Positions 1 to 10,617 of a stretch of 64,000 bases of DNA are shown piece after piece. The translations under genes were made by a program, and so were the position numbers. Source of the stretch: Nilaparvata lugens (lineage: Eukaryota; Arthropoda; Insecta; Hemiptera; Delphacidae); contig NC_052507.1 of NCBI RefSeq assembly GCF_014356525.2, positions 1,873,419-1,937,418 of the forward strand, written 5' to 3'. How positions within the stretch are numbered: the stretch's first letter is position 1; each line of letters opens with the position of its first letter. Under the pieces are notes generated by a model. It ran no database searches. It was given only the letters and a program-made list of their open reading frames with translations, and was not told where the DNA came from.

Positions 1-479
1 GAATCTGAAGCCTGATAATTGGGAAACTAAAATCAAACTTCGCATATATGGGACGGAGCTCCTGAAATTTTTACAGATATGAGACTTGTGGCTGTTGATA
101 GAGCTTAATGACTATTTTAGGTATAAATTTGATCAAAATCGTTGGAGCCGTTTTCGTAGAAATCACGAAAAACCCTGTTTTTGACAACATTTTTGCCAGA
201 TTAGCCACCATGCTTTTGTCGGAATTGTTAGTGTCGGATCCTTATAGTGTAAGGACCTCCAGTTCCAAATTTCAAGTCATTCCGTTAATTAGGAGATGAG
301 ATATCGTGTAGGCCTACACAGACACACATACACACAAACACATACATACCAATACCCAAAAACCACTTTTTTGGACTCAGGGGACCTTGAAAAACGTATA
401 GAAATTTATAAATTGTGGTACCTTAATTTTTTCGGAAAGCAATACTTTCCTTACCTATGGTAATATGGCAAGGAAAGTA
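1..479 (+). repeat. Element A copy 1 (GGCAAGGAAAGT-ended repeat), cut by window edge
   Basis: Matches the repeats at about 14548-15723, 34298-35120, 53364-54214 and 62633-63130. Shared marks are 'ctgataattggga', 'agccgttttcg', a CA-rich run, 'ttggactcagg', and the terminus GGCAAGGAAAGT. It ends at 479. Confidence 0.7.
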
Positions 480-904
480 AAAATTATTCATTATTACACA
501 AAAAGTTTACTCAGGTTAACGTTTCTAATCTTTGAGGCAATGAACTTCAAGAGTTTATCTTTAGGTTATCTTCGTCCTTTATCAGTGAAAGGGTTACTTA
601 ATCATAATTAAAATAATAGGGCAAAGAAAGTAAAATGGTACTCAGATTTATATTCAAAGGTAGCTAAAAAGAAAAAAAACAGTAAGATGAGTGATTGAAG
701 TTTTGTGCAACTGACCTAATACTAAAGCCACGAAAGCAATTGTCAGCAAAAATGAACAGCACAATCTTTTAGTGACCACTTCGCCCGCCGAGTATCGCTC
801 CTGCGGTGGGAAACTCAACACATGTTGCATGGTGGACTCACGACGTCAGACTGACGCCGCGACGTCTCAAAAGTTGACGCGACGCCAAAATTTAGAGCGA
901 AGCC

Positions 905-1410
905 AGGCGTCTGTAACGACGCACGACGAGAAGGTCCCTGGATTTCATTCTTGGCAATGGTTTTCAAATGGCAGTCGGGGACCTTCTCGTCATGCGCCGT
1001 TCTTACTACTACCCAGGACGACGAGAAGGTAGTAAGAACGGCGCACGACGAGAAGGTCCCTGGATACCGTTCTTGGCAATGGTTTTCAAATGGCAGCCAG
1101 AGACCTTCTCGTGCGTTCCTGAGTAGCAGTAACAATGGCACACGGCGAAAAGGTCCCTGGATACCGTTCTTGGCAATGGTTTTCAAATGGCAGCCAGAGA
1201 CCTTCTCGTGCGTTCCTGAGTAGCAGTAACAATGGCACACGGCGAAAAGGTCCCTGGTTTTCATTCTTGACAATGGTTTTCGAATGGCAGCCAGAGACCT
1301 TCTCGTGCGTTCCTGAGTAGCAGTAACAATGGCACACGACGAAAAGGTCCCTGGTTTTCATTCTTGACAATGGTTTTCAAATGGCGGCCGGTGACCTTCC
1401 CGTCGTGTGT
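905..1410. repeat. 97-bp tandem repeat, about 4-5 units
   Basis: The word AATGGCACACGGCGAAAAGG recurs at 1134, 1231 and 1328, a 97-bp period. Each unit contains an inverted pair (AGAAGGTCCCTGG and CCAGAGACCTTCTC), so a single strand can fold. The GC content is higher than the surroundings. Overlapping ORFs on both strands follow from the periodicity and are not genes. Confidence 0.8.
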
Positions 1411-1447
1411 TGCTAGGTACAAGCTCCTCTGAAGATGCTAAGCAAAC

Positions 1448-1827
1448 TATGGTGAGGTCCACGTTATAATGACAGTGTTTGATTAGCAATGGTATTGCTA
1501 TCCTTGTCTATCATTCAACAAAGCGGATAGCGCTATCTCTTTCTCGCTTTCCTCTGTTGGCAGATCGTCTTTTAACAATGTAAATTCAATAATTAATTAA
1601 CAAAATATTTCATCTTGAATTAGGAAAATTCATTATAAAATAGTTGAAAAATATAATTTCTTGCTTAATAAAAAATAATTTATTATTTTAAACAAGAATG
1701 AACAGTTAATATTACATCAATAAACCTGTATCAGCTACCGTCTTTTGAAGGCATTGACAAGACAGAGGATCGGCAACGGTATTCCCGTATCTATCTCCAC
1801 TGCCATTATAACGTGGACCACACTATA
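1448..1827. mobile_element. Mariner-type MITE (family M) copy 1
   Basis: Inverted termini of about 28 bp (GGTGAGGTCCACGTTATAAT and the complement at 1800-1827) enclose 'ttagcaatggtattgc', 'cattcaacaaagcgg' and an AT-rich core shared with the other copies. No coding capacity. Confidence 0.8.
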
Positions 1828-2128
1828 GCATACATTGTATTCTAGGTACATTGAATAGCCCTGTTGACAGTTAAGGGTTTGAAATATGGAAGAAATGGGA
1901 CAGCCAATAGAAAGCCAAGTATAATGATTGCAATTGAAATTTATTTGGCAAAAATCATCCATACATGGAAACCTTAATCAGATTATTACAAACTGATTTA
2001 TACAGAATTACCTGAACTCTTAATTGGATTATTTTTTTTTTGAGACAGGACTAGTTTTGGGTATTTAAAAAATTCATAAATGTAGCACTAGAAAAACAAC
2101 ATTAACTTTCCATAAAAATTTATAAAAC

Positions 2129-2357
2129 TACTAGCCGTCAGGCTCGCTTCGCTCGCCATATCCGTCTAGCCAGGGGGCTCCGCCCCCTGGACCCCCGACT
2201 GGATTGTCCAAGAATGATAACAGCAGGCTCGCTTCGCTCGCCTGCATTTTTCATTATTTGAGCATTTTTATCATAATGCTGGACGATCCAGTCGGGGATC
2301 CAGACTAAACGTCTGGCTAAACGGATATGGCGAGCGAAGCGAGCCTGACTGCTAGTA
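2129..2357. mobile_element. Palindromic element with ends TACTAGC...GCTAGTA
   Basis: Near-perfect inverted ends (about 40 bp: TACTAGC, 'gtcaggctcgcttcgctcgc', 'catatccgt') close on a centre with a second GGCTCGCTTCGCTCGCC copy. GC-rich in an AT-rich setting, and no ORF. A small fold-back transposon is the likeliest reading. Confidence 0.7.
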
Positions 2358-2689
2358 ATATAATATTCCCAGGATTGAAGTAGCAGTGCCCAATCAATTT
2401 TTTCGCGATAAATGCATTTAAATCTTCAACTTGGTGCCAACCTAACAAAGTCAACTCAACTTAATGCCAACCTGACAAAATTATTAATTTAGTTGCCAGT
2501 TAACAACTGTTTCGAAGAGGTACTCTATCTAGATTATAGTTCTATAGTAACATATGATATGGAAATTTCAATTATAATTAAGAGATTGGGAGAAGAAGAA
2601 TATACATGCTAAAAGACGAACTTTAAACCCTTTAAAACAACCCTTAGAGTTAAAATATTGCCAAAAGATTTCTTAGTGCGCCTCTAAAG

Positions 2690-2800
2690 GGCCAACTGAA
2701 CATACCTACCAAATTTGAACGTTTTTGGTCCGGTAGATTTTTAGTTATGCGAGTGAGTGAGTGAGTGAGTGAGTGAGTGCCATTTCGCTTTTATATATAT
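2690..2800 (+). repeat. Retroelement-like 3' tail with (GAGT)n
   Basis: The phrase 'tttggtccggtagattttt' followed by GAGTGAGT repeats (2750-2780) and a TATATATATAGA end is the tail structure of a widespread insect repeat family. No coding part is attached. Confidence 0.5.
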
Positions 2801-3299
2801 AGAAGATAATCCATGCGAATGCTATTATATCCTCGGAAGATTTCTATAAATTCATACAGAATTTTGTTCAAATCAATGATTGAAATGAAAGATTAAAGGA
2901 ATATTTTTGAATTGTAACATTAACTTTCCATAAAATTGTTAACACTATAATCCATATTTCAATGCTATTAAATTCTATGAATTCTGGATACCGCATTTTC
3001 ATTAGATTAAATGATTGAAATGAACAATAGAAGGAATCAATTTTATTCATTCTCATTCTATAATCATACGATGATTATATCGTAGCCATAATTATGTGTC
3101 CCAAGGAAAGGATTATCATTTTGAAGAAATGTTTAAAATTTAGATAATTAATTATACTAAACCGACAAAACCATCATTATTTTTACCCTCAATGAATCAT
3201 TTCAGTCATAAAATATATAAAGTAAATTGGGCTAAGTCATTACCAACAAAAACCCAAGAAATATTACAATGAGTATTTTTTTAATAATTCAGTTGTAAC

Positions 3300-3620
3300 T
3301 ATAGTGTGGTCCAGGATATAATGGCATTGGAGAAAGATAGGAGAACAACTCTGCCGATTCTCTGCCTTGTCAATGCCTTCTACAGACGGTAGCTGATACA
3401 GGTTTATTGATGTGATATCAACTGTTCATTCTTGTTTAAAATAATCGATTATATATTTTATTCGTCAAGGAAATATATTTTTCAATGATATATTTTCATG
3501 ATTGAGATGAAATATTTCCTTAATTCTTCATTGTTAAAAAACGATCTGGCAACGTTGTATCACCATCTGTTTTGTCGAATGATTGACACAGTGTTAGCAA
3601 CACAAACGTTAATTAAATTG
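3300..3620. mobile_element. Degenerate family M MITE fragment
   Basis: Starts 'atagtgtggtccaggatata' and shares 'gagaaagataggagaacaac', 'cagctgatacaggtttattga' (with changes) and 'acgatctggcaac' with better copies. The far terminus is missing or decayed. Confidence 0.6.
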
Positions 3621-3759
3621 ATTAAAAACCTGGATTTCAAGTCATTACCAACGAAAACCAAAAACGCATATTTTTTACAATTAGTTCTCTGTTTTTAATT
3701 GAGTTGTAACCGAGTTTTATAATTGGAAAAGCACTTCTAGCAGCAGGTCAGTTACTTGT

Positions 3760-4600
3760 TAACGGTCGTTAAAAAGCGAACAGCAATGCCAACTTAATCG
3801 CCACCGCCAGAAAACAGAAAATAACGAAGAATAAACGCTGGCGAACTGCCTGCTGATTGATGGAAAATCCTGTGTCGGAGAGAGAAAGAGAGAAAGAGTG
3901 AGAGTGAGAGCAAGAGAAGCAAAAGAGTAACAACCAATAAAGCTATCACCGATTCCTTTCATCTTTGCTTTTCGCTCTGGCTTGTGTGTTTATGTTCCAA
4001 AAAATCATTTCGACAATAAGGTATTTTGAGCAACTCTGACGTCATCGACTGATACTGCATGGGGAAGCTGACACTCTGACCACTGAAATCTACAAGAATA
4101 ATTCTTATAAATTATAATAATAATTTATTATAAATTCTTATAATAATAATAAAATATTTACTCTTTTCAACTCAACTCTATCTTATTCAATTGATGTCTA
4201 AGAATCATCTTTATTTATTTATTTACCAAAAACAAAATACAAAAAAGCTTTACAAAAAAATAATAAATTGAAATAATTAAAAATCAAATTTGAAATAATT
4301 CTTCAGAATCAATAAGAATTGTCTGAAATCGAAAAGGATTGTCCAAGATCCAGAAGAATCAACAACATTTCTCTATCTTACTGAATTGATAGGAATAATT
4401 CATTAGAGCCCCATAGAATGTAGAAGAGTTACATCAAAAAATCACTTCCCTTATATGGGCAACTTGATTCAAATAAAAACATATATAAAAACTTTTACTG
4501 CCTTTTATTAAAAACTTTAATTTAAAATATTGTTTTTATTTGAGTTATATTAAATATTAAATAATTCTACAGATGGAAATTACTGAGATATTGCAATAAT
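3760..4600. other. No gene seen; GA-rich run and AT-rich low-complexity DNA
   Basis: A GAGAGAAAGAG-type purine run lies at 3880-3925, followed by TAATAAT-rich sequence. Short ORFs here have no recognisable motifs. Confidence 0.5.
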
Positions 4601-4925
4601 TATTCAAATGCTAATGACTTAATTATTATTATTAAACGAAAATCCAAATTAAATGCTGTAGTTTACCCCGAATATTTCTGCTACTGCAAATATTGACAAC
4701 AGGGTAAACAGCTAGATGGAAATTCGACGAGCGCTACTATTCATAAATTATGTGTCAGCCCGGGAATCGAACCCAGTACCTCCTAATTGCCGGTCAGGAA
4801 TGCTTACCCTTACGTGTAAGAGAGAACATTTCTGTTGTCAATATTTGCAGTAGCAGAAGTCTTCGGGGTGAATTACAGCATTTTATTTGGATTTTTGTTT
4901 AATAATAATTATTATCAAATAATTA
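4580..4925. mobile_element. Long-TIR element with tRNA-like centre (family T) copy 1
   Basis: Inverted arms ('aaacgaaaatccaaatt', 'ctactgcaaatattgacaac' and their complements) flank a centre that, read on the minus strand, has GGGTTCGATTCCCGGGCT, the T-arm/B-box and 3' acceptor half of a tRNA. The remaining tRNA half is not complete. Confidence 0.65.
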
Positions 4926-5160
4926 GCCGGTAAGATAGCCGAGTTGACTAAGGGATAGCACCCAAAAAATGTTGTTTTGTTTAGAATCAACAATAATTTT
5001 ATTACAAAATTAGCTCTACTGAGCAGAGATACATACATTTCTTACAAAATTATGTATAATACATAATACAAAACTAAACTAGATTGTAAAACAAAAAAAG
5101 ACAAATTGAAATCATTGCATAATATTAAGAAATTAAAAGTATCAACAATGATGATTGGCA

Positions 5161-5493
5161 TAGTGAGGTCCATGTTATAATGGCAGTGGAGAAGGATAGG
5201 AGAGCATAGGTTGCCGATTCTCTTCCTTGCCACTGCCTTCTATAGAGGATAGCTAATAACGGTACATCTGATGTAATATTGATTGTTAAATAACCAATTA
5301 TATTTTTGAATGATTAAATGAAAGATTCGCATAATTGAGATAAAATATTTTATATAATTAATTGATTATGTTTCTATTGTTGAAAACGATGCGGAGCTAG
5401 GAAAGGATAGCACTATCTGTTTTGTCGAATGATAGACAAGGATAGCAGCACCAATGTTAGTCAAATACTGCCATTATAACGTGGACCTCACTA
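5161..5493. mobile_element. Family M MITE copy 3
   Basis: TAGTGAGGTCCATGTTATAA at the left and the matching inverted end CCTCACTA at 5486-5493, with the internal words of the family ('gaggatagctaataacgg', 'gatagacaaggatagcag'). Confidence 0.8.
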
Positions 5494-5744
5494 TAGGTAC
5501 ATTTTTTAAAGGTACTTTTATACCTGAGTTTGTTTAAACATAAACATGCTTATCAAAATTCTGTAATAACTAACCAATTGTGATAATAATGGAAACATTT
5601 TTGGGACGAACTGAGTTGAAAATATATTATGCCAAGAAATACTGAAATCTTTGGTATTGCTTAGTAAAGCTTGATCAAAAAATAAATTTCCTAAGAATTA
5701 GTCTCTTTATACGAGACTAATAATAATTATACCGGGTGAATCAA

Positions 5745-6280
5745 AATAGTTATTTGTGCAACTAGTGCGCAAAGTGACAGTTTGCTGCACCGAAAGAAAC
5801 GTTTACGCCCGAGCCGTAGGCGAGGGCGGAATGGTTTCTTGAGTGCAGCAGAGGAACTTTGCGCACGTATTTCACATTAAGTTTTTCCTACAGTTACCAT
5901 TGAATATGAAAAGTGGGTAATTATGGGTAAAATTGCCTGAAATCCATCAAATAACTTAGTAGTGTTTGAATGGCGAGGCGGCTGTGTGGTGTGTGCTGTG
6001 GTGGCACTGTGCTGTTGCTGTCCTCGTTATATATAATAGTAATAATTAGCGCGTTGTGCTTCGTTGCACCTCTGCTCACTATAGCAGCCCAGTCACTGTT
6101 ACCAACTTCATTTTGATTTTGCTGCACTGTTGCTCCATATAACCTACTAAGTATTTTGCGTTGCCATGTTGCAAATCTGGAGTGCAGAAAAATTTTTCCC
6201 GCACTAGAGCGGAAAAGTGATTCTTTGCGTTCTGTAATCAGTGCAGCAATGGCCACTTTCCAACGTAACTGTAGGAAAAA
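5745..6280 (-). repeat. Repeat family B copy 1, nested in the transposon
   Basis: Ends AATAGTTATTTGTGC and CGTAACTGTAGGAAAAA are shared by five copies in this window. It contains the snap-back region with GTGCGCAAAGT and a minus-strand short ORF homologous to MAIAALITERKESLFRSSAG of other copies. Here it sits inside the left terminal repeat of the 5729-7042 element. Confidence 0.8.
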
Positions 6281-6424
6281 GACTTTCAACTTCGAAAATT
6301 CATATAAATCTTATTAAACAAGGTACAGAGCTGGTTTTGGTGTTTTAAAGAAAAACACTTCAAGTTTTTTTACCTTAAACCACAGACAAAATAAGTAATA
6401 TTAACTTTCTCAATGCTTAAACTA

Positions 6425-6905
6425 AAGATGTTCTATGTGACTTCCGTTGGTTATCCTGCAGAAATCCCATCGATCGTCGATTTCTTCCCAGACTCGCACC
6501 AGCATTTTAGGTGTAACTTGCTCAACAGCAGCGCAAATCAATGCTCTAAGTTCAGGTAGAGTGGCTGGCAAAGGAGGTACATACACCATTTATGAAACTC
6601 CTCAAGAAAAAAACCAGCGGTGTAAGTCTGGGAAACGAGGGGACCATGTAATTGGCGCATTACGGTCAACCTACTGATTTGGAAAACGGTCAAGAAGAAA
6701 ATCCTGGACGTCAGTCAGTGTGGTGGTGCGCCATCTTGCATAAAAAAAATCGTTCTCGGTCATCCTCATCGATCTGTGGTATCAAACATTTTTGCAACAT
6801 ATCATATCAAGGTACATTATGTCGTTTTACAAACCAAAACACACAGCTAGCATGCTCGGGTCCAGTGAAGACAGCCATCTTGAACGTGACTGCCGCTAGC
6901 GCTTG
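6425..6905 (-). pseudogene. Transposase remnant (mariner-like, arthropod type)
   Basis: Minus-strand reading with frame breaks gives, in order, MAVFTGPEHASCVFWFVKRH (N-terminal DNA-binding start), a large deletion, a 'QDGAPPHxTD'-like block, 'SPRFPDL', and a C-terminal block PELRALICAAVEQVTPKMLV followed by VWEEIDDRWDFCRITNGSHI. The PPRSPDL and CRxTNGxHIE motifs are typical of a transposase group common in arthropods. Stops and deletion show it is dead. Confidence 0.75.
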
Positions 6906-7125
6906 TGCGCGGCGACCGGACTACGCGAGTCAAAACTTGGAGTTTTTTCCTTTAAAACAACACCAAAACCAGCTCTGTACCTTGTTTAATAAGATTTATA
7001 CGAATTTTCAAAGTTGTAAGGTCCTTTATGAATCACCCGGTATAAGTTATACTTGACGGGATGTTGGTGTCGTGCATTCTGTTCTAAACTGTTGTAAACA
7101 TAAAAATTAATTTGATAGAAAATTA

Positions 7126-7833
7126 TTTTCCTACAGTTACGTTGAAAAGTGGCCATTGCTGCACTGATTACAGAACGCAAAGAATCACTTTTCCGCTCTA
7201 GTGCGGGAAAAATTTTTCTGCACTCCAGATTTGCAACATGGCAACGCAAAATACTTAGTAGGTTATATGGAGCAACAGTGCAGCAAAATCAAAATGAAGT
7301 TGGTAACAGTGACTGGGCTGCTATAGTGAGCAGAGGTGCAACCAAGCACAACGCGCTAATTATTACATTATATATTATAACCAAGGACAACATTTTTATT
7401 CAATTTGACAATAAATTAAGGCTTTTATCAATAATAAAATTACACAGAAAAACATTTGATGCATTTCAGGCAATTTTACCCATAATTACCCACTTTTCAT
7501 ATTCAATGGTAACTGTAGGAAAAACTTAATGTGAAATACGTGCGCAAAGTACCTCTGCTGCACTCAAGAAACCATTCCGTGGCATCTATTAAGAAATCAG
7601 TGGCATCTATTAATATATAAATCTTTTATTAATTATATTAATATATATATATATAATATTAATAAATAAATCTTTCTACTAAATATATTAATATATATAT
7701 ATATATATATAATATTAATAAATAAATCTATTATTATATAACAATGATATAATTATAAGAAATTTAGAAACGTAAACGTTTCTTTCGGTGCAGCAAACTG
7801 TCACTTTGCGCACTAGTTGCACAAATAACTATT
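7126..7833 (+). repeat. Repeat family B copy 2 with an AT-rich insertion
   Basis: Same termini as copy 1, opposite orientation. The plus-strand ORF at 7149-7529 starts MAIAALITERKESLFRSSAG. The hairpin loop between CATTCCG and CGTAAACG is replaced by about 190 bp of (TA)n-rich sequence (7578-7765), so the copy is longer than the usual 540 bp. Confidence 0.8.
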
Positions 7834-7900
7834 GTCATGTCACTTTTCCGTTAATCTGTGGTAAACTTGAAACGCTGATAGAACGATTAAAACAAAAAAA

Positions 7901-8255
7901 AAACATTGTATGATAAGAGTAACAAACAGATTTTAGAATGGATTTTTTGAAAACAAAATCCATACGATAGATAAATGAAAATATAATTATATCCAAGTAC
8001 CCTTTATAAAATGATTACAAAAACATTGTATAATAGGAGTGATAAACAGATTTTAGAATGGATTTCTTGAAAACAAATCCATACCTACTGTAGATAAATG
8101 AAAATATATATCTAAGTACCCTTTATAAAATGATTACAAAAAACATTGTATAATAGGAGTGATAAACAGATTTTAGAATGGATTTCTTGAAAACAAAACC
8201 CATACGGTAGATAGATGAAAATAAAAATCCAAGTACCCTTTATAAAATTATTAAG
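7901..8255. repeat. 120-bp tandem repeat, three units
   Basis: AAACATTGTATxATAxGAGT begins units at 7901, 8021 and 8141, exactly 120 bp apart. Each unit ends 'aagtaccctttataaaatga'. No coding content. Confidence 0.85.
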
Positions 8256-8328
8256 TCATTTATAAGTAATATCAAGACTTAATAATAGCATTATATAGTC
8301 GAAGCTTTTTGTGACTAAATAATTTTAA

Positions 8329-8952
8329 CCCTTCCACTACCAAGCGGGGTAATTGGACTACCCCAACCCACATTTTCCCCATTTTTTTGTAGATAATGTT
8401 GTTGTATTTCATTGAAACCTTGAGTACTTGTTAAAAACATATCACTTCAGTTGTTTTTTCTCATAAAATCATTTCATTCCTCTTATTTTTTCAATTATTA
8501 GCAGATTTATCCTTGGGGTAACTCTATTACCCCGCTTGGTATTCCATGTCATGCAATTTTTTGGTATATTCCATCCATTATCGGAATGCATAAGATATAA
8601 ATTCAATGTCCAATTATCATTTTTTCGCCAAACCTGATTCATAATGATCACTTGAAATCTAAATTTGAAAAAAATTGCTTCTCTATAGCCATAATTTAAT
8701 TATTTGACAACATTTCCCCTACATCTATTTGATAGAATGCTCAATTTTTTTGTCCTGTCAGTTTTTGATTGAAAACATATTTTTCAACAAAAGAAATTTT
8801 TTTTAATTATATTAAAAGCTTTTGTAATGCATTTCATAGATGAATTAATGGAAAAAATATAGAATAAAGATATAAAACAGAAATATTGTTGGGGTGACCC
8901 AGTTACCCCAGTTGGTATTCCGTGTATGTGAAGAAGGTTGGTAGTCCAAGGG
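8329..8952. mobile_element. piggyBac-type MITE with TTAA target duplication
   Basis: TTAA at 8325-8328 and 8953-8956 flank ends CCCTTCCACTACCAA and TTGGTAGTCCAAGGG, inverted with two mismatches. Sub-terminal blocks with 'ggggtaa'/'ttacccc' recur near both ends. CCC...GGG ends between TTAA sites are the hallmark of piggyBac elements. The interior is AT-rich with no transposase. Confidence 0.8.
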
Positions 8953-9124
8953 TTAAAAATGGTACTCAGATTTCGATTTTCATTTATATCAAATCAAATC
9001 AAGTTTTATTGTTCACATCGGCACACATCAATTAACTCTCTGTTGCATATCCATACTTTTTCACTGTTAAAATTAAACTTGAATTTTAAAAAAACACTTT
9101 TGAAGTGGAAATGCACTTACTTTT

Positions 9125-9168
9125 GTAGTGACGATCGTTTCGACCTGTTGTTGGTCATCATCAGACTG
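9125..9168 (-). ncRNA. Candidate hammerhead ribozyme motif, minus-strand copy
   Basis: Minus strand: AGT-CTGATGA, a short stem-loop GACC-AACAACA-GGTC, GAAAC, loop GATC, GTC, then ACT. The core CUGAUGA/GAAA and cleavage triplet GUC are in order. Stem I is AGT/ACT and stem III is two pairs, the minimal form known from Penelope-like elements. An extra U after CUGAUGA makes stem II imperfect, so catalytic activity is uncertain. Confidence 0.4.
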
Positions 9169-9244
9169 AGGGAATTTACTCAGAATTTATTCACCACCTT
9201 CATCCCTTACCACACATAGCCTTGTCATCTGAGTAAATTCCCAC

Positions 9245-9296
9245 ATTCTGATGATGACCAACAACAGGTCGAAACGATCGTCACTACAAAAGTAAG
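9245..9296 (+). ncRNA. Candidate hammerhead ribozyme motif, plus-strand copy
   Basis: Plus-strand CTGATGA at 9248, GACC-AACAACA-GGTC stem, GAAAC and GTC followed by ACTAC, identical in the core to the minus copy. Bases before CTGATGA (CATT) pair poorly with ACTAC, so stem I is weaker than in the minus copy. Confidence 0.35.
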
Positions 9297-9424
9297 TGCA
9301 TTTCCACTTCAAAAGTGTTTTTTAAAATTCAAATCAAATAATTATAGACTACATTGGAAAGCAGCAAAATACAAAATGAAAATATTCCAAAAAAATGTAA
9401 GAGTAGTCCAGACGATAGTTAAGG

Positions 9425-10050
9425 AGTAATATCGGGTACCGATCTTCGCTCTGGAGTACAAAAGCATAAAAAATTTATTACGAAAGAAGAAATTATAATA
9501 ACATTCATACAGAAATGTTCTATCTAATCACAGTAAAGTGAGATTAATTTTCAAAGGGAAGGCAAAATTTCCCTCACAAAGGCCCAGTTGCACAAAAGAC
9601 GATTAGATTTTAATCCTGATTTACTTCACGTGAACCAAACCAGAGAAGACCATTTTAAAAAGATGGATCTACTGGGATTAATCAGGATTGAAAATAGCCC
9701 GGCTTCTTTGCAACCGGCACTAAGTACCTGATTGAATGATTACAAAAGTTCTACAGCTGAGTCATAATTTTGACACAGTCCACCACACATGAACTCGCTC
9801 ACTCACTTCCATCACCAACAGACTACGAAATAATTATTATCATCTGTTTTTCCAAGGATGATTAATAATTATCCTTTTAATGTCCTTCAGCGAGTTTTCC
9901 AAGGGATGATACCTAGTTCAATCGAATCTTTATATTATAAACCTAGTATGTTCTGAATTTCGTGATAATCGTTAGAGCCGTTTTCGAGATCTGGTGAAAT
10001 ACAAACGTCTAAACATAAAAACAGAAGTTGCTTGTTTAATAGTATAGGAT
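9425..10050. repeat. Dispersed repeat D copy 1
   Basis: Shares 'cttcgctctggagta', 'cacaaaggcccxgttgcaca', 'ggattaatcaggatt'-type blocks, and a tail with 'gttagagccgtttt' with 22365-23085. No ORF of note. Confidence 0.65.
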
Positions 10051-10339
10051 GAATAGTTTCAGAATTCATGAGGTCTGATAATCTAAGAATATTTTGACAC
10101 CAATACTGAGAAAAAAATCAAATAGCCTAATCAATGAAATGAAGTTTATTTGTTGGAAAATACATTTTTTGTGATACATTTAATTTAGCTATTTAATGAT
10201 TCCAACATGAGTCTTTGATTTATGCGTGGGATGACAATAAAAATAGATTCAATACCTATGAACTTCGTAATTCAAGCTCAGAGAATGCATGGGATACGAA
10301 ATATGTTATCTGAAAGATTAAGCACACTAACAAGTCATA

Positions 10340-10596
10340 TCATAGAAAAACAATAGCATAAGTAGATATCCCATGGTATAGGGCATTTATGTCGCAACTT
10401 TTACAGTTATCTCAAGCCGATAGTCCACGTAGTTCTTTCCAGTGAAGCTGGTAGTCTCTCATATTGTGCCGTTCATACACTCACATCCGGCCAAAGCAGT
10501 AAAAATCGACAGTAATCGGCTAGAGTTAACAGTAAAAGTTGCGTCATAAACGCCCTATACCATGGGATATCTACTTACGCTATTGTTTCTCTATGG
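10340..10596. mobile_element. Palindromic MITE (family P) copy 1
   Basis: Inverted arms of about 80 bp: 'gtagatatcccatggtatag' and 'gcaacttttacagttatctc' with complements ending at 10596. A second copy is at 57084-57357. No coding capacity. Confidence 0.8.
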
Positions 10597-10617
10597 TCAT
10601 ATCTGTCAGAATGATTA

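Larger units (their letters stand above)
5729..7042 (-). mobile_element. Decayed DNA transposon with about 110-bp inverted termini
   Basis: The left end ATACCGGGTGAATCA (5729-5743) and the right end (complement at 7028-7042) are inverted. After a nested insertion the left arm resumes at about 6281 with 'tcttattaaacaaggtacag', mirrored at about 6974-6994. Between the arms lies a broken minus-strand transposase. The nested element at 5745-6280 splits the left inverted repeat. Confidence 0.75.
9085..9335. repeat. Inverted repeat carrying two hammerhead-like motifs
   Basis: An arm of about 110 bp at 9085-9195 ('acacttttgaagtggaaatg', 'acgatcgtttcgacctgttg') is repeated inverted at 9220-9335. Each arm carries, on opposite strands, CTGATGA...GAAAC...GTC (see separate entries). 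The loop is only about 30 bp. Confidence 0.8.
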
